Below, piece by piece: positions 1 to 11,280 of a DNA stretch of 64,000 nt; the stretch's first letter is position 1, and each line of letters opens with the position of its first letter. The notes beneath the pieces were generated by a model. The model was not told the origin of the DNA. It worked only from the letters and a program-made list of their open reading frames with translations, and made no database searches. The DNA is from Branchiostoma lanceolatum (lineage: Eukaryota; Chordata; Leptocardii; Amphioxiformes; Branchiostomatidae), in assembly GCF_035083965.1 (NCBI RefSeq), contig NC_089723.1, positions 37,331,193-37,395,192 on the forward strand, read 5' to 3'. The position numbers and the translations under genes were made by a program.

Positions 1-219
1 TGTAAATCATACTAGTACGCAAAGAAACACTGCGTTTCACATTCAAAAATGCAGAAATGTACTTTCGTAAAAGCCAGATTTTGTCTAGTTTTATCTACTT
101 TTGCTTTCCAGCTATATAAAGACAAGAACCGGTAGGAAATTCGATCAACAAGTTCAAAGTTTCAGCCTTTGATATATGTCGTATTTCTAACGACGAGCAT
201 GTACCTTTTCCCTCCTTAG

Positions 220-1676
220 TGGACATCAAGGCTCGGCTGGAAGAGGATCTACTCCATGGGTACAGCAAAAACCAGGCGCCCGAGACTACGAACCAAGCTA
301 TCATCAGCTTTAGTGGCTCTGTGGAACATATCGTCGACTTGGTAAGTTGTAGTTTCTGTAATACGTTTAAGATCCTTGTTGATTTATAAGCAATAGACAA
401 CTCCAGTAGGTAACAAAACACAACTAATTATGACTTATCCACGCTATGACTTTTATTTCAGGACGAAAAGAAAGAACTGCTGGTTGCCTCTGTAGTCATC
501 GACTTCGTAAGTGGACCTAGTTAGACAAAATTCCATTTATGTCGTTTCGCATTGAAAAGGTTTAGGGGCTTTTCCATTGTTAAAATGATTCTTTTTTTTT
601 TGTCCAGACATGGCAGGACAGCCGGTTGGAGTGGGAGCCGATGTACTTCGATAACATCGAGACTCTCAGCGTCCCGGGCAGCAGCATCTGGACCCCTACA
701 TTTAGTCTGAAGAAGAAGTACGTAGTCTCGTCTTAAACTATCATCATTAGATCAATATCAAATCTTGTCCAAACTGCTTTTTCAGAAATGTAATAGATTG
801 TAATAGATATCATTTTACTAGCAGAAATAAATTCTAGCCTTGCAGTGCCTTATCAGGATTCTACCTGTCATATATATCAAAATGAACAGTATCCATGATG
901 ATCCTTGGAGACGAGTCTGTGAATAGTTTCTTAGTCAAATGATGACTTTAAACATCGAGAAAGTCCCCGAGAAAGGTAGCTCGTACAAAAAGTTACGTTT
1001 TTAAATCAACTGAATCAAGTTTACTTGCTGTTTCAGACAATGCAAACTATTTACTTGTTGAAACATTATTATAACTTTTGTAACGCGAGACAGTACAGGA
1101 GGATCCTTAGTCCAACAAAAGAAACAGTTCATTTAAAAATGCGAGGAAACAGTGGCTGTCGGAAAACTACCATATTGACTAGTCAAAGAGAACTAACGAG
1201 ACTTGTTGGTTTCTCCACAGTGCTGATCCTTTGTACCAAGGCCTGCCGAAGAACGTACCGCTACGGGTCACCACTGATGGTACGGTAACATGGAGGGTAG
1301 AAAGTCTGACCAGCACCCTCTGTGATGCAGACCCATTCTACTTCCCTGCCGACACCATGGAATGCCACATCTGTTTCTATGCATCCTCTGCAACTGAGCA
1401 AACCATCGGTAAGGCTTCGCAAACATTTCAGGATTTATTTTACGAGGGCAGTTCAATAAATATTTTTTGATTTATTTCAGGTTTATTGTAGAATGCTGAA
1501 ATTGAATATGTACAATAATGCATATTCTACATAATTTGTGAACTATAGATTTATCTTTGTTCCTAGGCGCTAATGTGTGATAATGGAGCAGGCCGAATTC
1601 AACGATCATTGTTTCTAATACTCCAACGTTTCAGCAAACTTTCGGCTGAATAAATGTGTGTGTGTGTGTGTGTGTG

Positions 1677-1726
<50 letters not shown>

Positions 1727-3351
1727 CGTGTGCATTGTTCTACATGTCTCTTGGTGATAATTGTTGGGATGATTTGTTGAACACAGCATGCGGAGAGGGT
1801 ACTTCTTGTGACGTCTGGTCTCCCCAACAAACGGAGGGCGAATGGTATCGGAAGAACAAGATCTTCGCACAAGGCGACAAGGAGGCGTGCTTCGCTGTCC
1901 ATCTGGAGAGGATCCCCCTGTTCCACATCGCCACGACTGTCGGGCCCTGCGCCATCCTAGTGGTACTGATGATCATCACCTTCATCATGCCCATAGACAG
2001 GGGAGACCGGATCTCCTTCGGAGTGACCATCCAACTCTCCATGGTCGTGTCTCTCGTGTTTGTCACAGAGGTACTTCCTGTCAAGGGAGCGCTCCCATTT
2101 TTTGGTAAGTAAAAATAGATAGATTGCACTGCAAGGTTATAAGTTAAAATAGATAGATAGCTACATTGTAGATATAGACTGTTGTGCTCTTCTTATTCAG
2201 TCGTTTTTTAAAGCTTTTTAAGACAAGGTATCTTTCGATTCGGTTCATTTGGTAATCTGGAACTGAGAATCTGCACCACGGTTCAATTTACCAGGCCTAT
2301 GATTTATCGAAACATCGGCAAAGTACATGTCACTCAGGTCGTGATTCAAGAGCCTCATTTTCCATCGAGCAATCCGATGAAGATGTTCACGGAGCATTCC
2401 AGTTACTGTTGACCATGGGTGTTGTTACAGCCACGCTGATCGTCGTGTGCATGGCGCTGATGGGACTTTTCCTCTTCTTCACCATGGGCATCATCAAGCT
2501 CCACGACAAGGAGGGGAGCCTGCCTCCGGCCGCGAAGACTTTCTTTCTCTGCTACATGTCAAAGTATGTAGTATTATTAACAATAGTTGGGGGTTAGATC
2601 AAACAGTAGAATACGGCAAATAAGATGCATACGAAACCAAATATATCAATAGAGACTTGTTGGTTGCTTAGATTTGTTTTGCATGAGGTTAATTGGAGAA
2701 ATACGTTTTTGGTTGATAACAAAGTGATCACTATTTCAGAAAAGCTTTGAACTTTTTGATGCTTCACGTTAAATGTGCGGAAGGTGGTCAAGACTTTTTA
2801 TTGGCAAACAGACTGATTCCTTTTGGTTGATTCCTATTGTTGACATTTTACCAGTGCGTCACCTTTGAAACAATGATCTGACCATGCATACATGACATAC
2901 ATCGATTCACAATATTTGTGGAGGTAACTGCATGTAGACATCAGTGAGAAGCATCAACATAATTTTTCCTTGTTGATGTTTGTAAAGGCTCCTTCTGCTC
3001 GGAGACCTCACAAAGAAGGCGGCTGCGAGCGAGGATGGAGAGACTGGCCTGACCGGCAGGACGCTGGCCAACGACGCCTTCACCGCCGATGACATTGCGG
3101 AGGTTGACGGAGAAAGCCCGGATGTCTCCGAGACAACCCGCCAGCTGCCCGCGCCGCCCGCACGAGATGAGTCCCCAGCCTTACGTGACCTGATCCGCAG
3201 CGTGAAGGAGCTGACCCTGACCCTGGGGACGAAGAGCGAGCAGGTGTCCGATTACATCCTGCTGGCCAAGGTGCTGGACAGGCTGTGCCTTGTCCTGTAC
3301 GTCATCAGCATTGCCGTGGCCGTGCCCATGACCATGTATCTGAGCAAGTAG
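220..3351 (+). CDS. Cys-loop ligand-gated channel subunit, nicotinic receptor-like (5' partial)
   Basis: Seven GT-AG exons join in frame: 220-341, 462-506, 608-717, 1221-1408, 1787-2104, 2431-2563 and 2988-3351 (TAG). The signal-peptide exon lies left of the window. Seen: the N-terminal LEEDLLHGY motif, WTPTF, a Cys-loop with exactly 13 residues between its cysteines (FYFPAD inside), M1 with the Pro-Cys pair, M2 starting DRISFGVTIQLS, M3, a short M3-M4 loop and M4 before the stop. Visible length is 425 residues. Known for the family: pentameric plasma-membrane channels opened by acetylcholine or other small ligands. Odd: the loop C region has one cysteine (KEACF) instead of the vicinal pair of alpha subunits, and the loop B Trp position is not Trp. 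Inference: a non-alpha or divergent subunit with unknown ligand. Confidence 0.9.
1655..1733. repeat. TG/CA microsatellite
   Basis: A run of TG dinucleotides, broken once by TTAG, in intron 4 of the channel gene about 50 bases before exon 5. It generates open frames of Cys-Val or His-Thr that are not genes. Confidence 0.95.
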
Positions 3352-4884
3352 AATAGTTTTGAGATTCATGGGACGTGTAACACGCTAGAGCACAGATATA
3401 GCCTGACTTTATTGTTATTGATTTATTCAGCTTTTAACAATCCGCATATACAGCCAGGACAGCCCAACTATTTCAACGGGTTAGACATTATGAGGAACTC
3501 TAGTAAGGTGCTCCACCCCTTGGGGGTCAATTGAGGTACCGGTCTTACAAATTAACAATAACTTGAATGTGCGCAAAGGCTATGGAGCATATTAAACAGG
3601 TAACTGCACGATATTGCATTTTTTTCAGTTTTAACTCATTTATTTATGTATTTATTTATCAAGGAGGAAATTAATGTGGCCTTAAGGCGTTTTCAGTTTG
3701 TACGGGGAAGACCCAAAAATAGATAGTGACATAAAAAAAATCTTCTTGTAAATATCTTGCACCTCCCGTCTAAAATGGAGAAGCTAGAATACTGCTTATT
3801 TCATCAGCAAACTCTCGTTTCATATCTACTATTTCTTCATAGACATGATTGTTGAGACGTTGTAAGTATGGAGCCGTTGTGTAAACACAACCAAACACAA
3901 CCCTAGATCCAAAGAGGAACAACCTCACTTAGTTTCATCTCAGTATCGCAGTATCAGTTCAGCTTGGAAGAACTTGCATGTATAGCCAGGACTCGTTCTT
4001 CGAAAAAGACAAAAGCCTCCAGCTGTGTATTGTGCGTTATTTCTGTACTATATGACCAAAAATGTATATTGAGGGGTGCCATGGTACGAAAACCACATAA
4101 CTAAAGATTTGGTCTGCCGTTGCCAAGGATATGTGCCCACAGGTCCGGGACCTGTACTTTAGTTGATATACATTTACCTAACATCATTTCTTAGTATACA
4201 GCCACTACGTCACACTGTAAGTGCATGCAGGGGTTTGCCTGATTCTACGCGTGCATGCTTACTCTTCTTGAACATATCTAAATCAACTAAAATGTAAAAA
4301 AAGCGTGAGTTTTATATTAAAACGTACGCAGAAATGAGGCGTCTGTCATTACTGCATACCTTTCTGCCCGTGTGTGTGCCTGTTAGTACGTGGGTGTGTT
4401 TTTGTGGGTGCGCGCGCGCGTGTGCAGCCAAAACTAACTTGATTCTATGAAAGGCACTCTAAAACTGATATGTGTGCGTGCAACTTATAGATACTGGATA
4501 AATCACAAAAGGTGTAACAATACTTGAACATGCAGTATATGGCATAACAAGCAATGAATCCTTAAATTTTCAATTTTTTTTGCATCACAAGGTTATTTTT
4601 CTTACTTTTGACAAAAGTGAAGCTTGGCGACAGCTGCAGATTTTTCCACAATATATTTGATGTGGGTCAAAGGTAAATTTGCTCTCCTGGTTTTCCAGAT
4701 AATACATTTTATGTCTACCTGCAGGTTAGTAGCTTTCTTTATGGTTTCTTCAGCAAAAATGCAATCTTATTTACCAGGGAATTGAGTCTTTTTTATAGGT
4801 GGGTCATATATAAACAAAATGAACTATAATCATAATATTTTCATACTTCATGTTTCGTCCGGTGATCATATTTCTTCCGAAAAT
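3352..4884. other. intergenic spacer after channel gene
   Basis: About 1.5 kb between the channel stop codon and the minisatellite. It probably includes the channel 3' UTR. No convincing exon or RNA gene is seen. A short alternating purine-pyrimidine stretch (TG/CG) lies near 4387-4425. Confidence 0.6.
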
Positions 4885-5108
4885 CTCTTTCCCAGGATGG
4901 TCCATCTCTTTCCCAGGGTGGTCCATCTCTTTCCCAGGATGGTCCATCTCTTTCCCAGGATGGTCCATCTCTTTCCCAGGATGGTCCATCTCTTTCCCAG
5001 GATGGTCCATCTCTTTCCCAGGATGGTCCATCTCTTTCCCAGGATGGTCCATCTCTTTCCCAGGGTAATCCATCTCTTTCCCAGGGTGATCCATCTCTTT
5101 CCCAGGAT
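4885..5108. repeat. 21-bp minisatellite, about 10.7 copies
   Basis: A 21-bp unit (CTCTTTCCCAGG followed by ATGGTCCAT) repeats nearly perfectly. The first and the last copies vary by single bases (GGGTG, GGTAA). Because 21 is divisible by three it stays open in several frames and yields heptad-repeat frames on both strands. I do not call these genes. Confidence 0.95.
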
Positions 5109-5224
5109 GTCCAAAACACAGGTGTCCAGTAGACTGTTCACAATTGGAATATTATATTAGTTTGTTCAAAACCTCCTTGGTTTGTTATAGTTCATACAAT
5201 AATTTTTGCCATATAATCATGAAC

Positions 5225-5450
5225 TCTAAAGGAAATCAAATTATTTACTAGAGACGAATGTACTTTTGTTTACAACGCCAAGATCTTAAAACGTTTTAGC
5301 TGATAGCCTTGCCACGTCACCAAATGAAAAAGACGAAACCGAAGGTATTATTCCTCCATGAAACGTTAATGATGAGATGTATTCTCGACAAAGTAAACCA
5401 TGGCCACAACCATGTCAAGTTCACGCTTTACGTGCTCCACTCTCTTGCAA
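5225..5450 (+). other. relic of a zinc-finger-unit 3' flank
   Basis: The stretch with GGAAATCAAATTATTTACTA, TTTGTTTACAACGCC and AACGTTTTAGCTGATA matches the block that follows the poly(A) signal of zinc-finger units (compare 17768-17860, 29990-30085, 35360-35460). The match continues to ATTCCTCCATGAAA and ACAACCATGTCAA as in 35490-35560. No finger-coding sequence lies upstream, so this looks like an orphaned flank of a lost unit or a copied fragment. Confidence 0.6.
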
Positions 5451-5479
5451 CATGCCTTCCTCGGGTTCCTGACCTTTTG

Positions 5480-5667
5480 GCCATGTGCCAACGTTTACAG
5501 TTTCCGGTTACAACTCAGCCCGGTAAAACACTGGTGCCCAGGTGAGCGGGAACAAATCAGAACACACCAAGTCAAACAAAGTTGGGTTCAATAGTTTTGG
5601 ACATGATGTGGTAACGTTCATTTCCTGCCAGCCTTCCAAAAAGATTTGGACGCATGACAACTCAACC
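5480..5667 (+). repeat. single unit of the ~171-bp tandem repeat
   Basis: Contains TTACAACTCAGCCCGG, GTGAGCGGGAACAAATCAG and CTTCCAAAAAGATTTGG, matching the array at 9885-10340 in the same orientation. The 4.2-kb inverted-repeat element therefore seems to have landed inside this array and split it. Confidence 0.65.
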
Positions 5668-6073
5668 AGGGGTGCCAAAGAATACATACGAATTTTACAG
5701 AATACATACGAATTTTACGGAATGCATACGATCCATTACTAGAAACATACGATCCGTACGGAATACATACGATCCAGTACGCAGAAACATACGATCCGTA
5801 CAGAATACATACGATCCATTACGCGGAATACATACGATCCGTACTAATTTGGAGAAATGGGTCTGGATCACGTGACATCGGCGGAAATTCAAGATGGCGG
5901 ACTCAGGAGAAGGTGCGTACATCCATTTCTTCCTACAATATCTTGGCTCTAAAGAACTTTAAGAGCTTACTCCAGCCTCCTAAACACCAAAACATTATCC
6001 CGGACTAATGTGGGCTTCTAAGGCGACGTATTACCCTGTATTTTAGACCAACTAGCCGGGCGAGACCGAGAAT
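5668..6073 (+). repeat. left terminal inverted repeat of the 4.2-kb element
   Basis: Outer part: about ten CATACGA-type units. Inner part: a CACGTG E-box at 5869-5874, then AAGATGGCGG at 5891-5900 (a YY1-type core), then sequence ending GGGCGAGACCGAGAA. Pairs with 9478-9884. Confidence 0.9.
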
Positions 6074-6277
6074 CGGTGTTAGCGAGATGGTGACGTAAAC
6101 TTTGAACACATGTCCGCAACCACGTCCTTCATCGAATACACTGGATTTGACGGTTGGTGGATAGCGGCATAGATATAAAGAAACCAGGACGGTTCCCAGG
6201 CTAGTGCAAACGTTGTGATGAATATACGCTCAAATATAGAAAGCTTCCTTTTGTTTGAAAAAAAAAGATGTGTGTGT

Positions 6278-6294
6278 GGGGGGGGGGGGGGGGG
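6278..6294 (+). repeat. poly-G run
   Basis: About 17 consecutive G in the interior of the 4.2-kb element, preceded by TGTGTGTG. A possible sequencing-length ambiguity. Confidence 0.9.
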
Positions 6295-6534
6295 CAAATA
6301 CTAAACTAAAATAAGCACCTAAAATTGATGTGGCTTTTATAAATTGACAATGTCATCCAAATATGCTGCTTCCTACTTAAAACAAAATCAGTAGATGAAC
6401 AGTACATATAATAGTTATGTCGTTATCTGTTCATTTTTGTTCAACTCGATGTTAATTTCAATCTTATATATTTCCCCTCTCATGTGCAGAAGTACATCTG
6501 GATCCTGTTCCAGCACCTAGCTGAATTACATGCA

Positions 6535-6695
6535 GTATTTGTGAGAAGACTTTAAAGAGTAAGAAAGGACTTCGCTTACACGTTCCGGGCTATCACAACA
6601 ACGATTACCCCTTTTGCTGTGACAGTGTGACGTTTGTGGAACTGGAGTTTAAACTGTTTGGTCTTGGACGTTTTCCCACAGACCCATGAACTTCT
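6535..6695 (+). pseudogene. C2H2 zinc-finger fragment (plus strand)
   Basis: One intact finger can be read: Cys-x2-Cys-x12-His-x4-His, beginning CSICEKTLKSKKGLRLH. It is preceded in frame by a stop. A second, frame-shifted finger follows (CDVCGTG reading) and the frame closes at a TGA near 6690. It lies inside the 4.2-kb element, tail to tail with another finger fragment on the minus strand. It has no start, donor or acceptor I can support, so I treat it as a captured and decayed gene piece. Confidence 0.55.
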
Positions 6696-6702
6696 GCTCT
6701 GT

Positions 6703-6960
6703 TCAGTGATGCACTAGATGTTGAGAAAGATAACCCTTTGTAAAAACGTCCTTACTGCAAACATCACATACAAAGTCCTTGCTGGCATGCTCAGTAATGA
6801 TGGTTTTCTGAGACTTCTTAGATTTGTATGTCTTATCACATGCAGTACACTTAAACTGTGCAGTGTGAGTCTTCAAGTGCTCCAGCAAGTTCTTTGCACA
6901 TGCAGACGCATCAACGGAGTAGAAACTTCAGGCCCAGAAAAGCTGACCGCAAGGTTGAAA
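6703..6960 (-). pseudogene. C2H2 zinc-finger fragment (minus strand)
   Basis: Minus strand, reading toward lower coordinates: the tail of one finger (NLLEHLKTHT), a degenerate finger (FKCTACDKTYKSKK), then a perfect finger, Cys-DV-Cys-x12-His-LVH-His, and a stop at 6703. The linkers are not TGEKPY and the codon use is unlike the tandem cluster at 16-47 kb, so it does not derive from that cluster. Probably a host gene fragment captured by the 4.2-kb element. It could still be a terminal exon of a larger minus-strand gene. Confidence 0.5.
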
Positions 6961-9477
6961 ACACTAGTTGACTTATTGTGTAACCTTCACCTTCACCTAG
7001 TCCCATCCCCATCTCATTGTGTAACACAGATACATGATTATGTGTATGTTGTATCATATATATGTTGGGAATATGGTAGATGAAATTCTGTTAAGTTCTT
7101 GTTACCAATGTAAGAGGACAGTGAAAATGGTGGAACAGTAAATCATTTATTTGCAGGAATAGTACACACCTTTGCAAATATACACAACCATGTCTAGCTC
7201 TTTAAGTTTAAAGAAACCTGCAATTTTATATAACCTTCAAATAGACTCTCTTTTTGCTTACTTTGATGCACAGAAAACCTGTACCTTATATCACACTTTT
7301 TCAATTCCTAAAAAAAATTGGCTGCTCCATTAAGCTAAACGATTTTTCACAATACTTTTGGTGTATGACATGCTTTCCATTATAAATGTATATGCAATGA
7401 ACATACAGCAACCTGTTTCCATGCACTGAGGTATCATGCCCTTGTCTCAACATCACTTAGTCATTATAACTAGAAAAGTCACATGCTGTATTGTTATATA
7501 TTGTCTGTCCGTCCTTTCATGTTACATGTACTTGCAATTAGCCTACGGGCAAGAACTTGCAATAATCTTATTGAAAGCAGAAATACAATGTATTTCTTGA
7601 ATTCAATGTACCACAGTATATACACATTAACCACATCCTGAATAATGGTACAAGTGGAAAGAGTTTTAGACTTTAGACAATACCAGGAAGGACATATTAT
7701 CTCTTGCTAAAACATGTTAATCAAAGGCTTACAGTGCTGTAAAACTGATCTAAAGCAGTATGTGTGTACAACTTTTAAGACTTCTGGCTAATGACAAAGT
7801 GTTACATCATTTTCTTTCGATAAACTTTGTTGTAGTATTCAGACTTGTTTCTTTTTTTTCATTTAACAGTACTGGTAGCACAGTATTTAAAGATACCCTA
7901 ATATATTGTTGAACAAGCACTTCCAGTTCAAGAATCATATAGCTTCTTCAGATTAGACAAGTTGTTGCATTTGCTAACCACACATCAGTTATGAACAAAA
8001 CAGACCTGTTTAGATCATATGCAATCTTACACATATACATGGTGTGTTCATCTATCTAGCATACATCTTAGTACATTGGCTTTCAAACTGTCTTTGACAC
8101 ACTGTAATGTCAGCAATAAGGGTAAGGCATGTCAACAGGTGCGCCTGAATGTTCAACAAGCATTCCTAACAAATTGTAGCTCAAACGCTTACTCATAAAT
8201 GTTCAAGATTTTTTGTGATTAGGATAAGATTCCCATCAGCCGTGCCACACTGCTCTGCTGCAAATTAGTCTGCCCTCCAAGCAGGGACCATTAAAAGGGT
8301 TCTCGGGTTTACGAGAACATTACTGCTGTGTGAACATTACCACAGCTGGTCCTAGGTCAAATTGTCAATATACTAGTTATTCAATCTCTTAATTAGGGAA
8401 AATAATTGGTGGTATCTAAAGGAACATAACATTTTGTTTCTGAACTCGAGTGCTCCTTTAGATATATTTGAAGAACAAGTCATGCTATTCAATGGGACAG
8501 CACAAGTGAATTCATGATACAAGTCTTACAACGAGGCAGATAACCGCATCCTGGATAAAAGATTTAATTTGCCCTCATCGACCTTGTGGTGCTGTCGGAC
8601 GGTCCCCTTGTAACTACGCCCTTGGCAGTCTGATGGAGTGCGGAAATGCCTTTCGGGACTGCCTGTTTCCTTCTTCCTCTTCTTACTGTCAAAAAGGTGG
8701 TCCTGGAAAACCAAGATATGGCAACATGTTACTTATAATTTAGTTGCATTACAGGCTATGGTAATTGAAATCTAACTAAGATTCTAAGAAACTACTAGTA
8801 TCCCATATAAATAAAACAGTGAAAAAGTGTGTTATTTGATTTTAAACCTCCATTCAGTATTCTGATGCAGCATGCTGGAGTGGTCTGTATACTCTGCAGC
8901 TACTACCAGCTTGTACTAATTAGTAACCATGGGGTTTTTCTGAATTGAATCAGGTTTATGCTACAAAGTACATGTGCAGTTGACATATATAGCTCCAAAT
9001 GTGTCACCCTCAGGGGAGTTGTGGGCATACTACAAGCAATCAGCCTTTATCAGATAGAAGTCAAGCAACAGAATTTGTACATTGGACTATTATACTAAAT
9101 TGAGAATAAAAGAGGTAAAAATGAGCTGTCTAAACTGGATATAAAGCATCATTTCTGACTGAAGACTCTACTCTACTCTTCTCTACTCTACTCTAGTCTA
9201 CCCTGCCCTAGAATTGATTCAATTACTAGTATTGATTAATATAATAAGTGACACTGTGTACCTCTGCCCAAACTACGGTACCATAACTCCCAGTGAAAAA
9301 CCTGCCCCTTCCATAGAGCATATCACGGTCTTTCATTAGTCTCTACCAGACTAACCGTGCCGGCTATAAGGAGAACATTTGACGGGGGACTTTGGCCATG
9401 GAGGGTAACATTCGCAGGCGCAGCGTTTCTTGAATCGATGATTTTACAAAGTTAAACTGCCAGTATAACATTTGCGG
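6961..9477. other. interior of the 4.2-kb element, no supported gene
   Basis: AT-rich sequence. It holds a short LINE-like 3' tail around 7531-7566 (CTTGCAATTAGCC, GGGCAAGAACTTGCAATAA) and a CTCTACTCTACT-type simple stretch near 9170-9200. A 62-residue Lys-rich frame on minus at 8526-8714 could be a captured exon, but nothing else supports it. Confidence 0.5.
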
Positions 9478-9884
9478 TTCTCGGTCTCGCCCGGCTAGCT
9501 GGTCTAAAATACAGGGTAATATGTCGCCTTAGAAGCCCACATTAGTTCGGGATAATGTTTTTGGTGTTTAACAGGCTGGAGTAAGCTCTTAAAGTTCTTT
9601 AGAGCCAAGATATTGTAGGAAGAAATGGATGTACGCACCTTCTCCTGAGTCCGCCATCTTGAATTTGCCGCCGATGTCACGTGATCCAGACCCATTTCTC
9701 CAAATTAGTACGGATCGTATGTATTCCGCGTACTGGATCGTATGTATTCTGTACGGATCGTATGTTTCTGCGTACTGGATCGTATGTATTCCGTACGGAT
9801 CGTATGTTTCTAGTAATGGATCGTATGCATTCCGTAAAATTCGTATGTATTCTGTAAAATTCGTATGTATTCTTTGGCACCCCT
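9478..9884 (-). repeat. right terminal inverted repeat of the 4.2-kb element
   Basis: Near-perfect reverse complement of 5668-6073. It includes the E-box (9678-9683) and the YY1-type core (CCGCCATCTT, 9651-9660) in mirror orientation. Differences are a few substitutions and short indels. Confidence 0.9.
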
Positions 9885-10340
9885 GTCAACTAACCTTCGC
9901 ATCCTGTGAGTCTCGGGTTACAACTCAGCCAGGGAAGAAATCGGGGCTGGTCAGCGGGAACGAACTTGAACACACCAACAAGTCAAACCAACAAACAGAC
10001 TCGGGTTCACTAGTCTTGTCCATTTGCCAACGTTCACTTCCTGGCAGGCTTCCGAAAAGTTTTGAACGCAGGTCAGCGCAACCTTTGCATCCTGCCAGTC
10101 TCGGGTTACAGCTCAGTCGGGGAAGAAAATCGGTGCCCGAGTCAGCGGGAACGAATCAGTACAAACACCAAGTCCGTCAAACAAACAAACAAACATAGTG
10201 TTGTTCACGTCCTAAAAGCCTTCCGAAGAGATTTGAACGCAGATCAGCTCAACCTTAGCATCCTGTCAGTCTCGGGGTAAAACTCAGCCGGGAAGAAAAA
10301 AACGAGGCCGGGAAGAAAATTGAACACACACCAAGACTGA
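9885..10340 (+). repeat. ~171-bp tandem repeat, about 2.6 copies
   Basis: The unit runs from CTTCCGAAAAGTTTTGAACG through TCTCGGGTTACAACTCAGCC and GGGAAGAAAATCGG to AACAAACACCAAG and back. Copies diverge by a few percent and indels. The same unit is found at 5480-5667. Open frames here are incidental. Confidence 0.8.
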
Positions 10341-11280
10341 GAAACTATGCCTCCGTTTTCACGGAGGTTGTCATGTCAATTGTACACATAATTGACCGAA
10401 GTTATGATCGCTGATATACCAATTCTTACCGTCTGCTCTGGGCCAACCTAACTGCCTTATGTTTCGGACATCAAAGTCGATCACAAATACGTTTTGCAAT
10501 AAATCTAGGTTACGGACCTTTTATTTTTTTTAGTGAAAGTTTATTGCAAATTCCTGCCCGTTGGCTAATTGCAAGTAAAAGTACATGTAACGCGGAGAGG
10601 AAGGACAAACAATGATGAACAATATAACATATGGCTACTCTAGTCTTAACTTGCCTGTTGCAATTTGATAAAATAGATGAAATAAACTACTATACTGACA
10701 CTAAGTTCTAACACATTGGGTTCGGCTTCATGTGATTATGTTTATACAGTATTTCGAAATATGTTTTTTTTATTGACATATCTAAAGATGCATATGATAC
10801 TAGAAAGGCAACATTTGCGAGCAAATACAGCATGTTTAGCCATTCTCCTCGCCATGCAAAAAATGGACTCTCCCAAAATAACAATGGACTATTCTAAAAT
10901 ACTTCCACTAAAAAAAATGGATCAAAATTGAGTTTAAAAACAATTATCAGTCTCTCCATACAGGAATGGAGTCTTCCAGTAGCACATCAACATAATATGG
11001 ACCAGTCCAAAACCATATCCACTTATTAATTAACAAATACACTTCTGCTAACAAATGGACTTTTTCATAATCATTCCAGCTCAAAATTGAAAGAAATAAT
11101 TACAGAATCTCCCCTTGCAAGAATGGGATATTCCGTGCCATCTCCATGTAAACTACACCAGTGGAAAAATATCCGCTGAAAATTACACTCTCGCGCATAA
11201 TCAATCCAGTTCAAAATTGAATGAAAAAAGGTCAACCCCAGGAAGAATGAAGTTTTCCATAGTATACATAATGATATATA
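10341..11280. other. AT-rich spacer with LINE tail
   Basis: A minus-strand LINE-type 3' tail sits at 10535-10610 (TTTATTGCAAATTCCTGCCC, then GGCTAATTGCAAG). From 10850 to 11250 there is a degenerate short-period repeat with recurring ATGGACT and TTCAAAATTGA words. No gene seen. Confidence 0.55.

Larger units (their letters stand above)
5668..9884. mobile_element. 4.2-kb long-TIR element, MULE-like, non-autonomous
   Basis: Both ends read AGGGGTGCCAAAG inward, and the termini are near-perfect inverted copies over about 406 bp (5668-6073 and 9478-9884). The flanks are direct repeats with similar possible target duplications (CAACTCAACC before, CAACTAACC after, one indel). Each terminus carries subterminal copies of a roughly 20-bp unit around CATACGATCC. 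The interior has no recognisable transposase but holds decayed C2H2 zinc-finger fragments. Long TIRs, a 9-10 bp duplication and gene fragments inside are features of Mutator-like or Pack-MULE elements; the superfamily call is inference. A foldback element or an inverted segmental duplication are the alternatives. Confidence 0.7.

Noticed and set aside
1684-1740. Cys-Val and His-Thr rich frames at TG tracts (also near 15926, 23607, 33230, 36679 and 44977)
   Set aside because: Dinucleotide repeats translated; no coding signal.
4804-5160. Heptad-repeat proteins on both strands at the 21-bp minisatellite
   Set aside because: Open in several frames only because the period is a multiple of three.
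5654-5922. Frames in the long TIRs with repeated Tyr-Asp-Pro or Ile-Arg-Ser words (also 9629-10198)
   Set aside because: Produced by the roughly 20-bp subterminal repeat; they appear equally in both TIRs on opposite strands.
8526-8714. Lys-rich 62-residue minus frame as an exon
   Set aside because: No splice sites, no similarity I recognise, and inside a transposon interior.
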